Shown here: piece by piece, positions 8,352-16,213 of the stretch
Position numbering within the stretch: position 1 is the stretch's first letter
How the letters are laid out: the number at the start of each line of letters is the position of its first letter
Source: Zunongwangia atlantica 22II14-10F7
GTDB lineage: Bacteria > Bacteroidota > Bacteroidia > Flavobacteriales > Flavobacteriaceae
Assembly (NCBI RefSeq): GCF_002094855.1
Contig: NZ_ARYN01000001.1
Span: 434,001 to 498,000 of the forward strand
Reading direction: 5' to 3'
Length of the DNA stretch: 64,000 nucleotides
Notes under the pieces: generated by a model
The model's input: the letters and a program-made list of their open reading frames with translations, nothing else
Database searches by the model: none
What the model was told of the DNA's origin: nothing
Made by a program: the position numbers and the translations under genes

Positions 8352-9629
8352 GTGCGGGAAGAATTTTTACATTATATATGGCAATTTCAGAAGTTTAATA
8401 AAACCGAGCTGAAGACAGCTGCAGGCGAAAGCTTAGAAATTTTTCATCCAGGAACGTATAATATTGATAGTGGTCCAGATTTTTTTGCTGCCAAGTTGAA
8501 AATCGGCGATCAGCTTTGGGCAGGTAATGTAGAAATTCATTTAAAATCTTCAGATTGGTACGCGCATCATCACGAAACAGATTCGGCTTACGATAATGTA
8601 ATTCTTCATGTAGTTTGGGAGCACGATGTAGAGGTTTTTAGAAAGGATGAATCTGTAATTGCATCGCTAGAACTTAAAGAAAAAATTAATCCTGAAATTC
8701 AACAAAATTACCTTCAATTATTTTCGCAGTCTAAGGAATGGATTAATTGCGAAAAATTCTTCCCAAATTTTAATGATTTTGATATTGAAAGTTGGTTAAC
8801 CCGTCTGTATTTTGAACGTCTTGAAGAAAAGACAAATCTCATTTTTGACTTGCTAAAACAAAGTAACAACGACTGGGAAGCAGTCTTGTTTAAATTGATG
8901 GCTAAAAATTTTGGGCTAAATAAAAATGGGGATGCTTTTTTAGAGCTGGCCAGGGCTATAGATTTTGAAATTATCCGGAAACTTTCTCAAAATCAGTTTC
9001 AATTAGAAGCGGTACTGCTGGGGCATGCTGGTTTATTAGCTGATGATTTTGAGGATACTTACTTTAAATCATTAAAATCTGAGTATCATTATCTTAAAAA
9101 GAAATTTAAATTAGGCGAGCCAATAGCGGTAAAGCCTTTATTTTTTAGGCTACGGCCAGATAATTTTCCAACAATACGATTAGCTCAGTTAGCAGCGATT
9201 TTTGCTAAATCTACTTCAGTTTTTTCAGGACTTAGTAAAGCAAAGTCAAAGAAAGAAATCTATCAGTTTTTTAATGTAGAGGTTTCAAATTACTGGCAAA
9301 CACATTATAACTTCCGTAGTAAACACAATCCAAAACCAAAACGACTTTCTAAATCTTTTATCGATCTTTTAATTATTAATAGTATCGTGCCTTTGCAGTA
9401 TGCTTTTGCAAAATCACAGCATAGAGAAGAAGAAACTTATCTGGATCTTATTTCTGAAGTTGGTTTAGAAAGTAATAGTATAGTTGAAAATTTCCAGAAA
9501 TTAAAGCCTAAGTTGTTTACAAATGCGATGCACTCCCAATCACTTTTGCAGCTAAAATATTCATATTGTGATGTTAATCGTTGTTTAAAATGTGCTTTAG
9601 GAGCAAAGTTTATAAAAGGGAAATATTAA
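8352..9629 (+). CDS. DUF2851 family protein
   Basis: 425 residues from a GTG start giving MREEFLHYIWQFQKFNKTEL, the conserved opening of the DUF2851 family found throughout Bacteroidota. Other conserved parts are FHPGTYNIDSGPDFFAAKLK, WAGNVEIHLKSSDWY, YDNVILHVVWEHD and a C-terminal Cys-containing tail (YCDVNRCLKCALGAKF). There is no signal peptide or membrane segment, so it is likely cytoplasmic. The acidic and His-rich block near residues 35-90 looks like a possible metal or catalytic site, but no function is established. It is followed 13 bases later by the PspC-like gene. Confidence 0.88.
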   Translation: MREEFLHYIWQFQKFNKTELKTAAGESLEIFHPGTYNIDSGPDFFAAKLKIGDQLWAGNVEIHLKSSDWYAHHHETDSAYDNVILHVVWEHDVEVFRKDESVIASLELKEKINPEIQQNYLQLFSQSKEWINCEKFFPNFNDFDIESWLTRLYFERLEEKTNLIFDLLKQSNNDWEAVLFKLMAKNFGLNKNGDAFLELARAIDFEIIRKLSQNQFQLEAVLLGHAGLLADDFEDTYFKSLKSEYHYLKKKFKLGEPIAVKPLFFRLRPDNFPTIRLAQLAAIFAKSTSVFSGLSKAKSKKEIYQFFNVEVSNYWQTHYNFRSKHNPKPKRLSKSFIDLLIINSIVPLQYAFAKSQHREEETYLDLISEVGLESNSIVENFQKLKPKLFTNAMHSQSLLQLKYSYCDVNRCLKCALGAKFIKGKY

Positions 9630-9630
9630 G

Positions 9631-9638
9631 TATATTTG
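9631..9638 (+). promoter_or_regulatory. candidate -7 box TATATTTG before the PspC-like gene
   Basis: TATATTTG matches the Bacteroidota -7 consensus TAnnTTTG exactly and ends only 4 bases before the GTG start at 9643. If used, transcription would begin at or inside the start codon, making the message leaderless. No clear TTTG -33 box lies 18-21 bases upstream, so confidence is modest. Confidence 0.35.
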
Positions 9639-9642
9639 CCGC

Positions 9643-9873
9643 GTGAAAAGAAACTTTTACAATTTGCGATACTATTTAGAACGTAATGGATTTTACGTGT
9701 CTTCACGTCTTGCAGATAAAATTGGGATGCGAGCAAAAAGCGTTAGGCTATTCTTTATTTATGTGACGTTTTTTACTTTTGGGATTGGCTTTGCGGTGTA
9801 TTTAACCCTGGCCTTTTGGTTAAAACTTAAAGATCTTGTTTATACAAAACGAACTTCGGTATTCGATCTTTAG
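9643..9873 (+). CDS. PspC-like small membrane protein
   Basis: 76 residues from a GTG start. The central part SSRLADKIGMRAKSVRLFFI followed by the hydrophobic run YVTFFTFGIGFAVYLTLAFW is the layout of PspC-domain proteins: a short amphipathic segment and one or two membrane helices. The basic tail WLKLKDLVYTKRTSVFDL is of the type seen in flavobacterial homologues. PspC in E. coli links the membrane to the phage-shock response, but no other psp gene is present here, so only membrane association is inferred. It directly follows DUF2851. Confidence 0.75.
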   Translation: MKRNFYNLRYYLERNGFYVSSRLADKIGMRAKSVRLFFIYVTFFTFGIGFAVYLTLAFWLKLKDLVYTKRTSVFDL

Positions 9874-10029
9874 CGCTAATCTTTTAAAATATAGGGGGGT
9901 AATTAATAATTTTGTTAAGATTCATTAACAAAACCTTGACATTTTAACGACCAAAAATTTGAAATAGCCTATTTTTTTAGCATCTTGCTGAGCGGAAAAA
10001 ACAAATCTAAATTAAACACTAATCTGTAT

Positions 10030-12114
10030 ATGAGAAAGTACTTACTTTCAATGTTATTGCTGCTTCCTGTAGCGTTACTTCAGGCACAGGATCTAGAAGT
10101 AAAAACAAAAGTCGGAAACCCCACAAATAAAATTAACGACGGATTTATAGACGTTGAAGTAACCGGAGGAACCCCACCTTACACTTATAAATGGTCTGAT
10201 CAAGACACTCCACTTAGTTCTTCGAAAGCTGAAGGACTTACTGAAGGTGTACCTTATACGGTTGTGGTTCAGGATAGTGATGGAAATACGGCTACTGTTG
10301 AGGCCAGAGTGAAGGCTGAAGCAATTACTGAAAAATTTAATGGGACATTTACACCAGCTGTTGAGGGATTAACAGCTGTTCTTTTTTGGGATCCATTTGC
10401 CGCTATTGGTATTTACGATCCTATAGTTTATGCTGATGTAAAAAATGTTGAAACTCCGGGTTGGAGTGCAGATGTTCAGGATAAATTTGTATTAAAACAA
10501 TGGTTAATTGAAGAAGGAGCGCATATTACAAAAGGTGATCAAATTGCTGTTGTAACTTCTAGCAATAATGGCGATGTACCTGTTTATGCACCTGCTTCTG
10601 GTACTTTAGAGTATCTTGTGAAAGAAGGAGGTAGTATCTTTGATTACCAAAAAACTGAAGATTTAATTGAAACTGGAGCTCACTTTTTAGCGAAGATCGA
10701 GTATGATGAGCCGGTAATTTTAACGCATCCTAATGGTGATCCTCAATCACATCCAATTCCGTTTATCGTAATTTGGTTGGTATTTGGAGCGGCTTTCTTT
10801 ACCATTAAAATGGGCTTTATTAATATTAGAGGATTTAAACACTCTTTTGAACTTGCCAGAGGAAAATATGATGATCCTGATGCACCAGGTACAATTACAC
10901 ACTTTCAGGCTTTAGCTACTGCGGTTTCTGCAACTGTTGGTTTAGGTAACATTGCTGGTGTGGCCGTTGCGGTTTCACTTGGTGGTGCCGGGGCAACTTT
11001 CTGGATGATTGTTGCTGGTTTACTGGGTATGTCTTCTAAATTCGTAGAGTGTACACTTGGTGTAAAATATAGACATATTAACTCTGAAGGTCGTGTTTTT
11101 GGAGGACCAATGAACTACCTGCGTTACGGTTTAGAGAAGCGTAACATGAAAAGTTTTGGTCGTTTCCTTGCAGGTTTCTTTGCAATATTAGGTGTCGGTG
11201 CTTCTTTTGGAGGAGGTAACATGTTCCAGGCTAACCAGTCTTTCGAAATTCTGTCTGGGCAATTTCCAATGTTAGAAGGAAACGGATTTTGGTTCGGTAT
11301 TATCCTGGCAGTTCTTGTAGGAGTTGTAATTATTGGAGGTATTAATAGTATTGCAAATGTTACCGGTAAAATTGTACCAATTATGGCTGCAGTTTATATT
11401 GTTGGTGCTTTTGTAGTTATTGGAATAAACATAGAAAATATTGGTCCTGCATTTACTGCAATCTGGGACGGTGCTTTTAGCCCATCTGCATTAAAAGGTG
11501 GTGTTATCGGGGTATTAATCGTAGGATTCCAAAGAGCGGCATTCTCTAACGAAGCCGGTGTAGGTTCAGCTGCGATTGCACACAGTGTTGTAAAGACAAA
11601 TAACCCACCATCTGAAGGTTTTGTAGCTTTATTAGAGCCATTTATTGATACCGTTGTAGTTTGTACGCTAACTGCGTTGGTATTAATTTTTACAGGAATG
11701 CACGAGGTAGAAGGCGTTGGAGGTACGCAATTAACTTCAGATGCTTTTGCTAGTGTGATCGACTGGTTCCCTTACGTACTTTCTGTAGCAGTATTTTTAT
11801 TCGCATTTTCAACTATGATCTCATGGTCTTATTATGGGATGCGTGCATGGACTTTCCTTTTTGGAAAGAGCACAAGAACTGAATTAATCTATAAGGTATT
11901 TTTCTTAGTTTTTGTTGTAATAGGAGCTTCTATTAGTTTAGGTGCGGTACTGGATTTCTCTGATATGATGATTTTATCAATGTCTTTCCCTAACATTATT
12001 GGTCTTTATATAATGAGTGGAGAAGTAAAAGACGATCTTCGAGAGTACTTTAGAAAGTTAAAAGCTGGAGAGTTATTTACCAAAGATGGTAAGCCAAAGA
12101 CCACTATGCAATAA
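10030..12114 (+). CDS. second AGCS symporter with SprB-like and inserted lipoyl-like domains
   Basis: 694 residues from the ATG at 10030, which begins a good signal peptide ([20 protein letters not shown]); an in-frame TTG 45 bases upstream is less likely. The architecture copies that of 4866-6959: SprB-like domain with [12 protein letters not shown] and VVVQDSDGN, the segment [20 protein letters not shown], a biotinyl/lipoyl-like domain ([37 protein letters not shown]), then the symporter core with [23 protein letters not shown] and [14 protein letters not shown]. The turn that would carry a modified lysine reads TSSNNGD here and has no lysine, so lipoylation or biotinylation is unlikely. 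It is followed 23 bases later by an HHH protein gene. The two symporters probably arose by gene duplication. Confidence 0.9.
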   Translation: MRKYLLSMLLLLPVALLQAQDLEVKTKVGNPTNKINDGFIDVEVTGGTPPYTYKWSDQDTPLSSSKAEGLTEGVPYTVVVQDSDGNTATVEARVKAEAITEKFNGTFTPAVEGLTAVLFWDPFAAIGIYDPIVYADVKNVETPGWSADVQDKFVLKQWLIEEGAHITKGDQIAVVTSSNNGDVPVYAPASGTLEYLVKEGGSIFDYQKTEDLIETGAHFLAKIEYDEPVILTHPNGDPQSHPIPFIVIWLVFGAAFFTIKMGFINIRGFKHSFELARGKYDDPDAPGTITHFQALATAVSATVGLGNIAGVAVAVSLGGAGATFWMIVAGLLGMSSKFVECTLGVKYRHINSEGRVFGGPMNYLRYGLEKRNMKSFGRFLAGFFAILGVGASFGGGNMFQANQSFEILSGQFPMLEGNGFWFGIILAVLVGVVIIGGINSIANVTGKIVPIMAAVYIVGAFVVIGINIENIGPAFTAIWDGAFSPSALKGGVIGVLIVGFQRAAFSNEAGVGSAAIAHSVVKTNNPPSEGFVALLEPFIDTVVVCTLTALVLIFTGMHEVEGVGGTQLTSDAFASVIDWFPYVLSVAVFLFAFSTMISWSYYGMRAWTFLFGKSTRTELIYKVFFLVFVVIGASISLGAVLDFSDMMILSMSFPNIIGLYIMSGEVKDDLREYFRKLKAGELFTKDGKPKTTMQ

Positions 12115-12137
12115 AAGCTTAGTATAAACATATAAGT

Positions 12138-12992
12138 ATGAATTACTGGAAATCCCATTTCGTTTTCAATAAAAGTGAACGGAATGGGATTTTTATTTTA
12201 TTCATTCTTATTGTAGTTCTTCAAATTATATATTTTAGTTATCCTTTTTTTATTGCTGAAGAGATTACTTCTGAAAAATTGAATCCTGAAATTCAACAAT
12301 TTCAGCATAAATTAGATAGTTTAAAACAGGCGAGTACTAAAAAAGATACTATTTATCCATTTAATCCTAATTATCTTACAGATTTTAAAGCGTATAGCCT
12401 AGGAATGTCTGTAAATGAAATCGATAGATTGCTGAAATATCGATCTGACGGTAATTGGATTAATTCTACTGAAGATTTTCAAACTATAACGGGTGTTTCA
12501 GATTCGGTTTTGTATAAATTATCACCTCATTTTAAATTTCCGCAGTGGGTTGCAAAAAATAAAACCTCAAATTCTATAAAATCGCCATCTATTTTAAAAC
12601 TAGATATTAATTCGGTTTCAGCAGAGCAACTTCAGCAGGTAAATGGAATAGGAGAGGTGCTTTCAAACCGAATAGTGCGTTATCGTTTAAGTATTGGAGG
12701 TTATAGAAGTCTAATTCAGCTTAAAGATATTTACGGCCTATCAGGCGAAGTAAGAAAAGAGCTTTTGAAATATTTAGATGAAATTCCCTTTAATTTTGAA
12801 CGAAAAAATATAAATACAATAAGAGTTTTAGAACTTTCAGAGCTTCCATATTTCGATTATGAATTGGCAAAAGCTGTTATAGACTATAGAAACTTGCATG
12901 AAGGTATCCAGTCTATTGAAGTTTTATCAAAAATCGATGATTTTCCTACTTCTAAAATCGATAGAATTCAATTATATTTAAGTTTTAATTGA
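12138..12992 (+). CDS. ComEA-like helix-hairpin-helix membrane protein
   Basis: 284 residues with one N-terminal membrane helix (about 18-38, NGIFILFILIVVLQIIYFSY) preceded by the flavobacterial opening MNYWKSHFVFNKSERNGIF. The rest is a series of helix-hairpin-helix units, the clearest being LDINSVSAEQLQQVNGIGEV near residues 155-175, followed by YRSLIQLKDIYGL. In ComEA such units bind double-stranded DNA during uptake. The Bacteroidota relatives are widespread and their role is unproven. It may share a transcript with the symporter just upstream, since no terminator separates them. Confidence 0.82.
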   Translation: MNYWKSHFVFNKSERNGIFILFILIVVLQIIYFSYPFFIAEEITSEKLNPEIQQFQHKLDSLKQASTKKDTIYPFNPNYLTDFKAYSLGMSVNEIDRLLKYRSDGNWINSTEDFQTITGVSDSVLYKLSPHFKFPQWVAKNKTSNSIKSPSILKLDINSVSAEQLQQVNGIGEVLSNRIVRYRLSIGGYRSLIQLKDIYGLSGEVRKELLKYLDEIPFNFERKNINTIRVLELSELPYFDYELAKAVIDYRNLHEGIQSIEVLSKIDDFPTSKIDRIQLYLSFN

Positions 12993-13119
12993 TATATTGT
13001 AAAAAAATACTATATTCTTAATTTTAAGTTCATTTTATAAGGTAAATCTAAAAATGAATTTAATTTAGCGGTATTTTTTATCGAATTAGATCGACTATTT
13101 TTTACACTACTAAGATTAA

Positions 13120-14304
13120 ATGAATTCCATGTATTTTACTGAAGAGCATGCTCTATTCAGAGAGAGTTTTAAAGAGTTTTTACAAAAGGAAGTAGTTCCG
13201 CACATTGATAAATGGGAAGAAACGGGGACTATCGACAGGTTTATTTGGGAGAAATTTGGTGAAATGGGCTATTTTGGTTTGTACCAGCCAGAAGAATATG
13301 GAGGATTAAATCTTGATATTTTTTATACCATTATTTTCCTAGAGGAATTACAAAAAATAAATTCTGGAGGTTTTGCAGCTGCAATGTGGGCACATGCATA
13401 TTTGGCCATGACGCATGTTAAAATAGAAGCTAGTGATAAACTAAAAGAGAAATATCTTACTCCTAGTATTAGCGGGGAAATGATAGGTGCACTTTGCGTT
13501 TCTGAACCATTTGGAGGCTCAGACGTTGCCGGAATGAGAACAACTGCAGAGAAAAAAGGAGACACCTATATATTAAATGGCTCTAAAACTTTTATTACTA
13601 ATGGAGTTTATGCAGATTATTTAGTAGTAGCGGCAAAAACGAGTCCTGAGCTTAAGAGTAAAGGTATGAGTATTTTTATTGTAGATAGAAATGCTAAAGG
13701 GGTTTCTGCTTCTAAATTGAATAAGCTGGGATGGAGAGCTTCAGATACAGGAGAGATAGCTTTTGATAATGTTGAAGTTCCGGCAGATCATTTATTAGGA
13801 GAAGAGAATAAAGGTTTCTCTTATATCATGCAGCATTTTGCTATGGAGCGATTAATTATGGGAGTAAATGCTCATGCCAGAGCCGAGTTTGCCTTAGATT
13901 ACGCTATTAATTATATGAGTGAGCGAGAAGCTTTTGGGAAAAAGATTAATGAGTTTCAGGCTTTGCGACATAAGATTGCTGATATGATGAGTGAAGTAAC
14001 GGTGATTAAGGAGTTTAATTACTCGACAGCTTATAAATTAGGTAATGGGGATTACCCGGTTAAAGAGGCCAGTATGTCTAAGCTTTTAAGTACTAAGATT
14101 GCAGATGAAGTGATCTACGGAAGTTTACAAATGTTAGGCGGTTATGGTTATATGGAAGATTATCCGTTAGCCAGAATGTTTAGAGATAGTCGTCTTGGCC
14201 CAATAGGTGGCGGCACCTCTGAAATTTTGCGAGAAATTATCGCCAAAATGGTGATCGATAAAAAAGAATATAAGGCACCTATAAAAGAGGTTTTTAAATC
14301 TTAG
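13120..14304 (+). CDS. acyl-CoA dehydrogenase, long-chain/isovaleryl-type active site
   Basis: 394 residues covering N-terminal, middle and C-terminal acyl-CoA dehydrogenase domains (ALCVSEPFGGSD; FITNG; LGWRASDTGEIAFDNVEVP; REAFGKKINEFQALRHKIAD; QMLGGYGYMEDYPLARMFRD). At the place where medium-chain enzymes have the catalytic Glu (YEGT) it reads IGGGTSEI. Glu256 in HARAEFALDY aligns with the catalytic Glu of long-chain and isovaleryl enzymes, so this type of active site is inferred. It oxidises an acyl-CoA with FAD and electron-transferring flavoprotein. An alternative start is the Met at codon 4. The last 23 codons are repeated twice downstream in 95-bp tandem units, leaving the ORF itself intact. 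Confidence 0.88.
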   Translation: MNSMYFTEEHALFRESFKEFLQKEVVPHIDKWEETGTIDRFIWEKFGEMGYFGLYQPEEYGGLNLDIFYTIIFLEELQKINSGGFAAAMWAHAYLAMTHVKIEASDKLKEKYLTPSISGEMIGALCVSEPFGGSDVAGMRTTAEKKGDTYILNGSKTFITNGVYADYLVVAAKTSPELKSKGMSIFIVDRNAKGVSASKLNKLGWRASDTGEIAFDNVEVPADHLLGEENKGFSYIMQHFAMERLIMGVNAHARAEFALDYAINYMSEREAFGKKINEFQALRHKIADMMSEVTVIKEFNYSTAYKLGNGDYPVKEASMSKLLSTKIADEVIYGSLQMLGGYGYMEDYPLARMFRDSRLGPIGGGTSEILREIIAKMVIDKKEYKAPIKEVFKS

Positions 14305-14497
14305 GGCATTTTGGCGAAAATAATCCTAAGATTATCGCCAAAATGGTGATCGATAAAAAAGAATACAAGGCACCTATAAAAGAGGTTTTTAAATCTTAGG
14401 GAATTTTGGCGAAAATAATCCCAAGATTATCGCCAAAATGGTGATTGATAAAAAGGAATACAAGGCACCTGTAAAAGAAGTTTTTAAAAAAGTTTAG
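14236..14497 (+). repeat. three tandem copies (95-bp period) of the acyl-CoA dehydrogenase 3' end
   Basis: The segment starting attatcgcc occurs at 14236, 14331 and 14426, exactly 95 bases apart. Copy 1 is the true end of the gene (stop at 14302-14304). Copies 2 and 3 still encode the same peptide end (IIAKMVIDKKEYKAP then KEVFK) and stop, but in different frames because 95 is not a multiple of three. Copies 1 and 2 end in KS and copy 3 ends in KKV. The spacer joining copies is close to the reverse complement of each copy's start, so each junction can fold: arms 14308-14316 with 14336-14344 and 14320-14325 with 14330-14335; arms 14403-14411 with 14431-14439 and 14415-14420 with 14425-14430. 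It is not a gene or a CRISPR array. Confidence 0.95.
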
Positions 14498-14515
14498 AAT
14501 AAAATAAAATATTAG

Positions 14516-14545
14516 TTGGCTGTAAGGAAATAAGGATTATCTTTG
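14516..14545 (+). promoter_or_regulatory. rpsU promoter, TTG-19-TATCTTTG
   Basis: TTG at 14516-14518, a 19-base spacer and TATCTTTG at 14538-14545 match the Bacteroidota sigma-ABfr pattern (TTG about 19 TAnnTTTG). The -7 box is about 32 bases before the rpsU ATG, giving a leader of roughly 25 bases that holds the Shine-Dalgarno sequence. Confidence 0.75.
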
Positions 14546-14560
14546 CAGCCTAATTTTCAA

Positions 14561-14577
14561 AGAAAGGAGGTGGATCT
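14561..14577 (+). promoter_or_regulatory. strong Shine-Dalgarno of rpsU
   Basis: agaaaggaggtggatct sits directly before the ATG at 14578. AAGGAGGTG is a near-full complement of the 16S 3' end. No other gene start inspected in this window has one, and Bacteroidota mostly do not use SD sequences. In this phylum protein bS21, together with bS18 and bS6, is known to help occlude the anti-SD, and a strong SD on rpsU has been interpreted as self-regulation. Confidence 0.85.
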
Positions 14578-14772
14578 ATGTTAATAATACCAGTAAAAGA
14601 CGGAGAAAACATTGATAGAGCGCTAAAGCGTTTTAAGCGTAAATTCGATAAAACAGGAACAATGCGACAACTAAGAAGTCGTCAGCATTTTACAAAACCG
14701 TCTGTAGAACGTAGGGCGCAAGTGCAAAAAGCGCAGTATATTCAGCACCTTAGAGATCAGGAAGATATCTAG
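14578..14772 (+). CDS. rpsU: 30S ribosomal protein bS21
   Basis: 64 residues, MLIIPVKDGENIDRALKRFK, with the basic KRKFDKTGTMRQLRSRQHF core and a C-terminal tail KAQYIQHLRDQEDI, as expected for bacteroidetal bS21. It binds the 30S platform near the 3' end of 16S rRNA. The gene has its own promoter (14516-14545), a very strong SD and a hairpin terminator (14836-14884) before the next gene, so it looks like a monocistronic unit. Combined with the known role of bS21 in hiding the anti-SD in Bacteroidota, this suggests feedback: little bS21 would free the anti-SD and boost translation of its own message. Confidence 0.95.
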   Translation: MLIIPVKDGENIDRALKRFKRKFDKTGTMRQLRSRQHFTKPSVERRAQVQKAQYIQHLRDQEDI

Positions 14773-14835
14773 TATTTCCTTTCTTTTTTAAGTATGAATG
14801 TATGCAAGGAAGCCCTGCTTCTTTGGTGAAAATAT

Positions 14836-14884
14836 AACTGTTGGTGAGTAAAGTTTTTTAACTTTGTTTATCAACAGTTTTTTT
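14836..14884 (+). terminator. rpsU terminator overlapping the Xer gene start
   Basis: AACTGTTG (14836-14843) pairs with CAACAGTT (14872-14879), with an inner AAAGT/ACTTT stem (14850-14854 with 14861-14865), followed by a run of T ending at the ATG at 14885. It separates rpsU from the recombinase gene. Confidence 0.7.
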
Positions 14885-15778
14885 ATGTCCCTAAATCAGT
14901 TTAAAGATTATCTTTATTTAGAGAAGAATTATTCACTTCATACCATTAAGGCTTATGAAGCAGATATAGTTTCTTTTCAGGAATATCTTTTATTGGAGTT
15001 TGAAGTTTCTCATCTAAAAGAAGTTAATTATTCTCAGGTACGCAATTGGATTGTTAGTCTTTCAGAAAATAATATTTCTAATAGAAGTATTAATCGTAAA
15101 ATTTCTTCATTAAAATCTTATTATTATTTTTTGCAGAAAGTGGGGGAGCTTTCAATTTCACCTTTGCAGAAACATAGGCCTTTAAAAATAGCCAAAAAAG
15201 TGCAGGTACCTTTTTCTGAAAAAGAGGTTGCAAGTGTTTTGGGTGTTATCGATACTAATAATTTTGAAGGACTAAGAGATAAAGCGGTAATTGAATTGTT
15301 TTATTCAGCTGGTTTGCGGCGCATAGAATTAATAAATCTTAAATTAGAGGATCTTGATCTTGTTGGCTTAAATATTAAAGTCTTAGGGAAGAGAAATAAA
15401 GAAAGATATTTACCGTTATTAAATAGTGTAGCGAAGACGATTGAGTTGTATTTGCAAGAGCGAAGCCGTGCCACGTCTAATGTTATAGATTTTCCTTATT
15501 TATTTGTCTCTTCTAAAGGAGATAAAATGAGTGAAAGTCTTGTTTATAGAATTATAAATACTTATTTTAGTAAGGCGTCGGTTAAACTAAAGAAAAGTCC
15601 TCATATATTACGACATTCCTTCGCGACGCACTTATTGAATGAAGGAGCTAACTTAAATGCTGTAAAAGAGTTGTTAGGGCATTCTAGTCTTGCGGCAACT
15701 CAGGTTTATACGCACAATAGTATAGCAGAGCTTAAAAATATTCATAAAAATGCTCACCCTCGCAACAATAAGAACTAG
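14885..15778 (+). CDS. XerC/XerD-type tyrosine recombinase
   Basis: 297 residues from the ATG at 14885; an upstream in-frame TTG lies inside the terminator hairpin and is rejected. The N-terminal SAM-like core-binding domain (about 1-90) contains NYSLHTIKAYEADIVSFQEY. The catalytic domain shows Arg145 (SAGLRRIEL), Lys169 (VLGKRNKERYLPL), His240 and Arg243 (HILRHSFATHLL), His266 (LLGHSSLAATQVYTH) and the nucleophile Tyr275. This is the full set for a tyrosine recombinase. Size and position after rpsU suggest the housekeeping chromosome-dimer enzyme rather than an element integrase. No dif site or partner was seen. Confidence 0.93.
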   Translation: MSLNQFKDYLYLEKNYSLHTIKAYEADIVSFQEYLLLEFEVSHLKEVNYSQVRNWIVSLSENNISNRSINRKISSLKSYYYFLQKVGELSISPLQKHRPLKIAKKVQVPFSEKEVASVLGVIDTNNFEGLRDKAVIELFYSAGLRRIELINLKLEDLDLVGLNIKVLGKRNKERYLPLLNSVAKTIELYLQERSRATSNVIDFPYLFVSSKGDKMSESLVYRIINTYFSKASVKLKKSPHILRHSFATHLLNEGANLNAVKELLGHSSLAATQVYTHNSIAELKNIHKNAHPRNNKN

Positions 15779-15811
15779 CTTAACCTTTTGTTTAATTAAA
15801 TTTTTGATGTT

Positions 15812-16114
15812 ATGAAAGTAAACGTGCAATCTGTAAACTTTAACGCAGATCAGAAGCTGATTAGTTTTATTCAAAAGAAAATGGATAAACTGGAGAATTT
15901 TTACAGCAAGGTTATTTATGCGGATGTTTTTTTGAAAGTTCAAAAAACCAGTGATAAGGAAAATAAGATTACAGAAATTTTGCTAAGTATTCCTGGTGGG
16001 GATATGATGGTAAAAAAAACATGTAAAACCTTTGAAGAGTGTGTGGATGAGTGTGTTAACTCGTTGCAACGTCAATTAATTAAAAGAAAAGAGAAGTCTA
16101 AAGCTTATGCTTAG
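15812..16114 (+). CDS. hpf: ribosome hibernation-promoting factor HPF/YfiA family
   Basis: 100 residues of the short HPF type: MKVNVQSVNFNADQKLISFI, an amphipathic helix QKKMDKLENFYSKVIYADVF, and the second helix KTCKTFEECVDECVNSLQRQ ending in a basic tail LIKRKEKSKAYA. Short HPF proteins bind the decoding centre and, with RMF in E. coli, produce 100S dimers; in species lacking RMF they stabilise idle ribosomes. It starts 34 bases after the Xer gene and is likely on the same transcript, ending at the hairpin at 16169-16195. Confidence 0.92.
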   Translation: MKVNVQSVNFNADQKLISFIQKKMDKLENFYSKVIYADVFLKVQKTSDKENKITEILLSIPGGDMMVKKTCKTFEECVDECVNSLQRQLIKRKEKSKAYA

Positions 16115-16136
16115 AAAAAAAATCTCAAAAATATGT

Positions 16137-16166
16137 TTTGAGAACTAAATAATTTATATACATTTG
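16137..16166 (+). promoter_or_regulatory. tRNA-Thr promoter, TTTG-18-TACATTTG
   Basis: TTTG at 16137-16140, an 18-base spacer and TACATTTG at 16159-16166 match the -33/-7 pattern of Bacteroidota. It lies about 48 bases before tRNA-Thr and overlaps the end region of hpf transcription. Confidence 0.65.
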
Positions 16167-16168
16167 CA

Positions 16169-16195
16169 GTCCGTTAGAAATAGCGGACTTTTTTA
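16169..16195 (+). terminator. hpf terminator just after the tRNA promoter
   Basis: GTCCG (16169-16173), a 10-base loop, CGGAC (16184-16188), then TTTTTT. The stem is only 5 bp. It starts directly after the -7 box, so transcripts starting there would lack most of the left arm and escape it, while read-through from hpf would carry the full hairpin. Confidence 0.5.
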
Positions 16196-16213
16196 TTGTA
16201 AAAAGGAAGTGTT

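Noticed and set aside
14298-14400. Frameshift extension of the acyl-CoA dehydrogenase into copy 2
   Set aside because: After the stop the frame of copy 2 could be reached only by a -1 slip at AAATCT, which is not a typical slippery site. The protein is already full length.
14236-14497. CRISPR-like array
   Set aside because: The units are directly repeated coding sequence with no variable spacers, only three copies and no cas genes.
14885-15778. Xer recombinase as the integrase of a mobile element
   Set aside because: It sits in a core order (rpsU-xer-hpf), has housekeeping size and has no att-like repeats or element genes next to it. The nearby tRNA-Thr copies share only their bodies.
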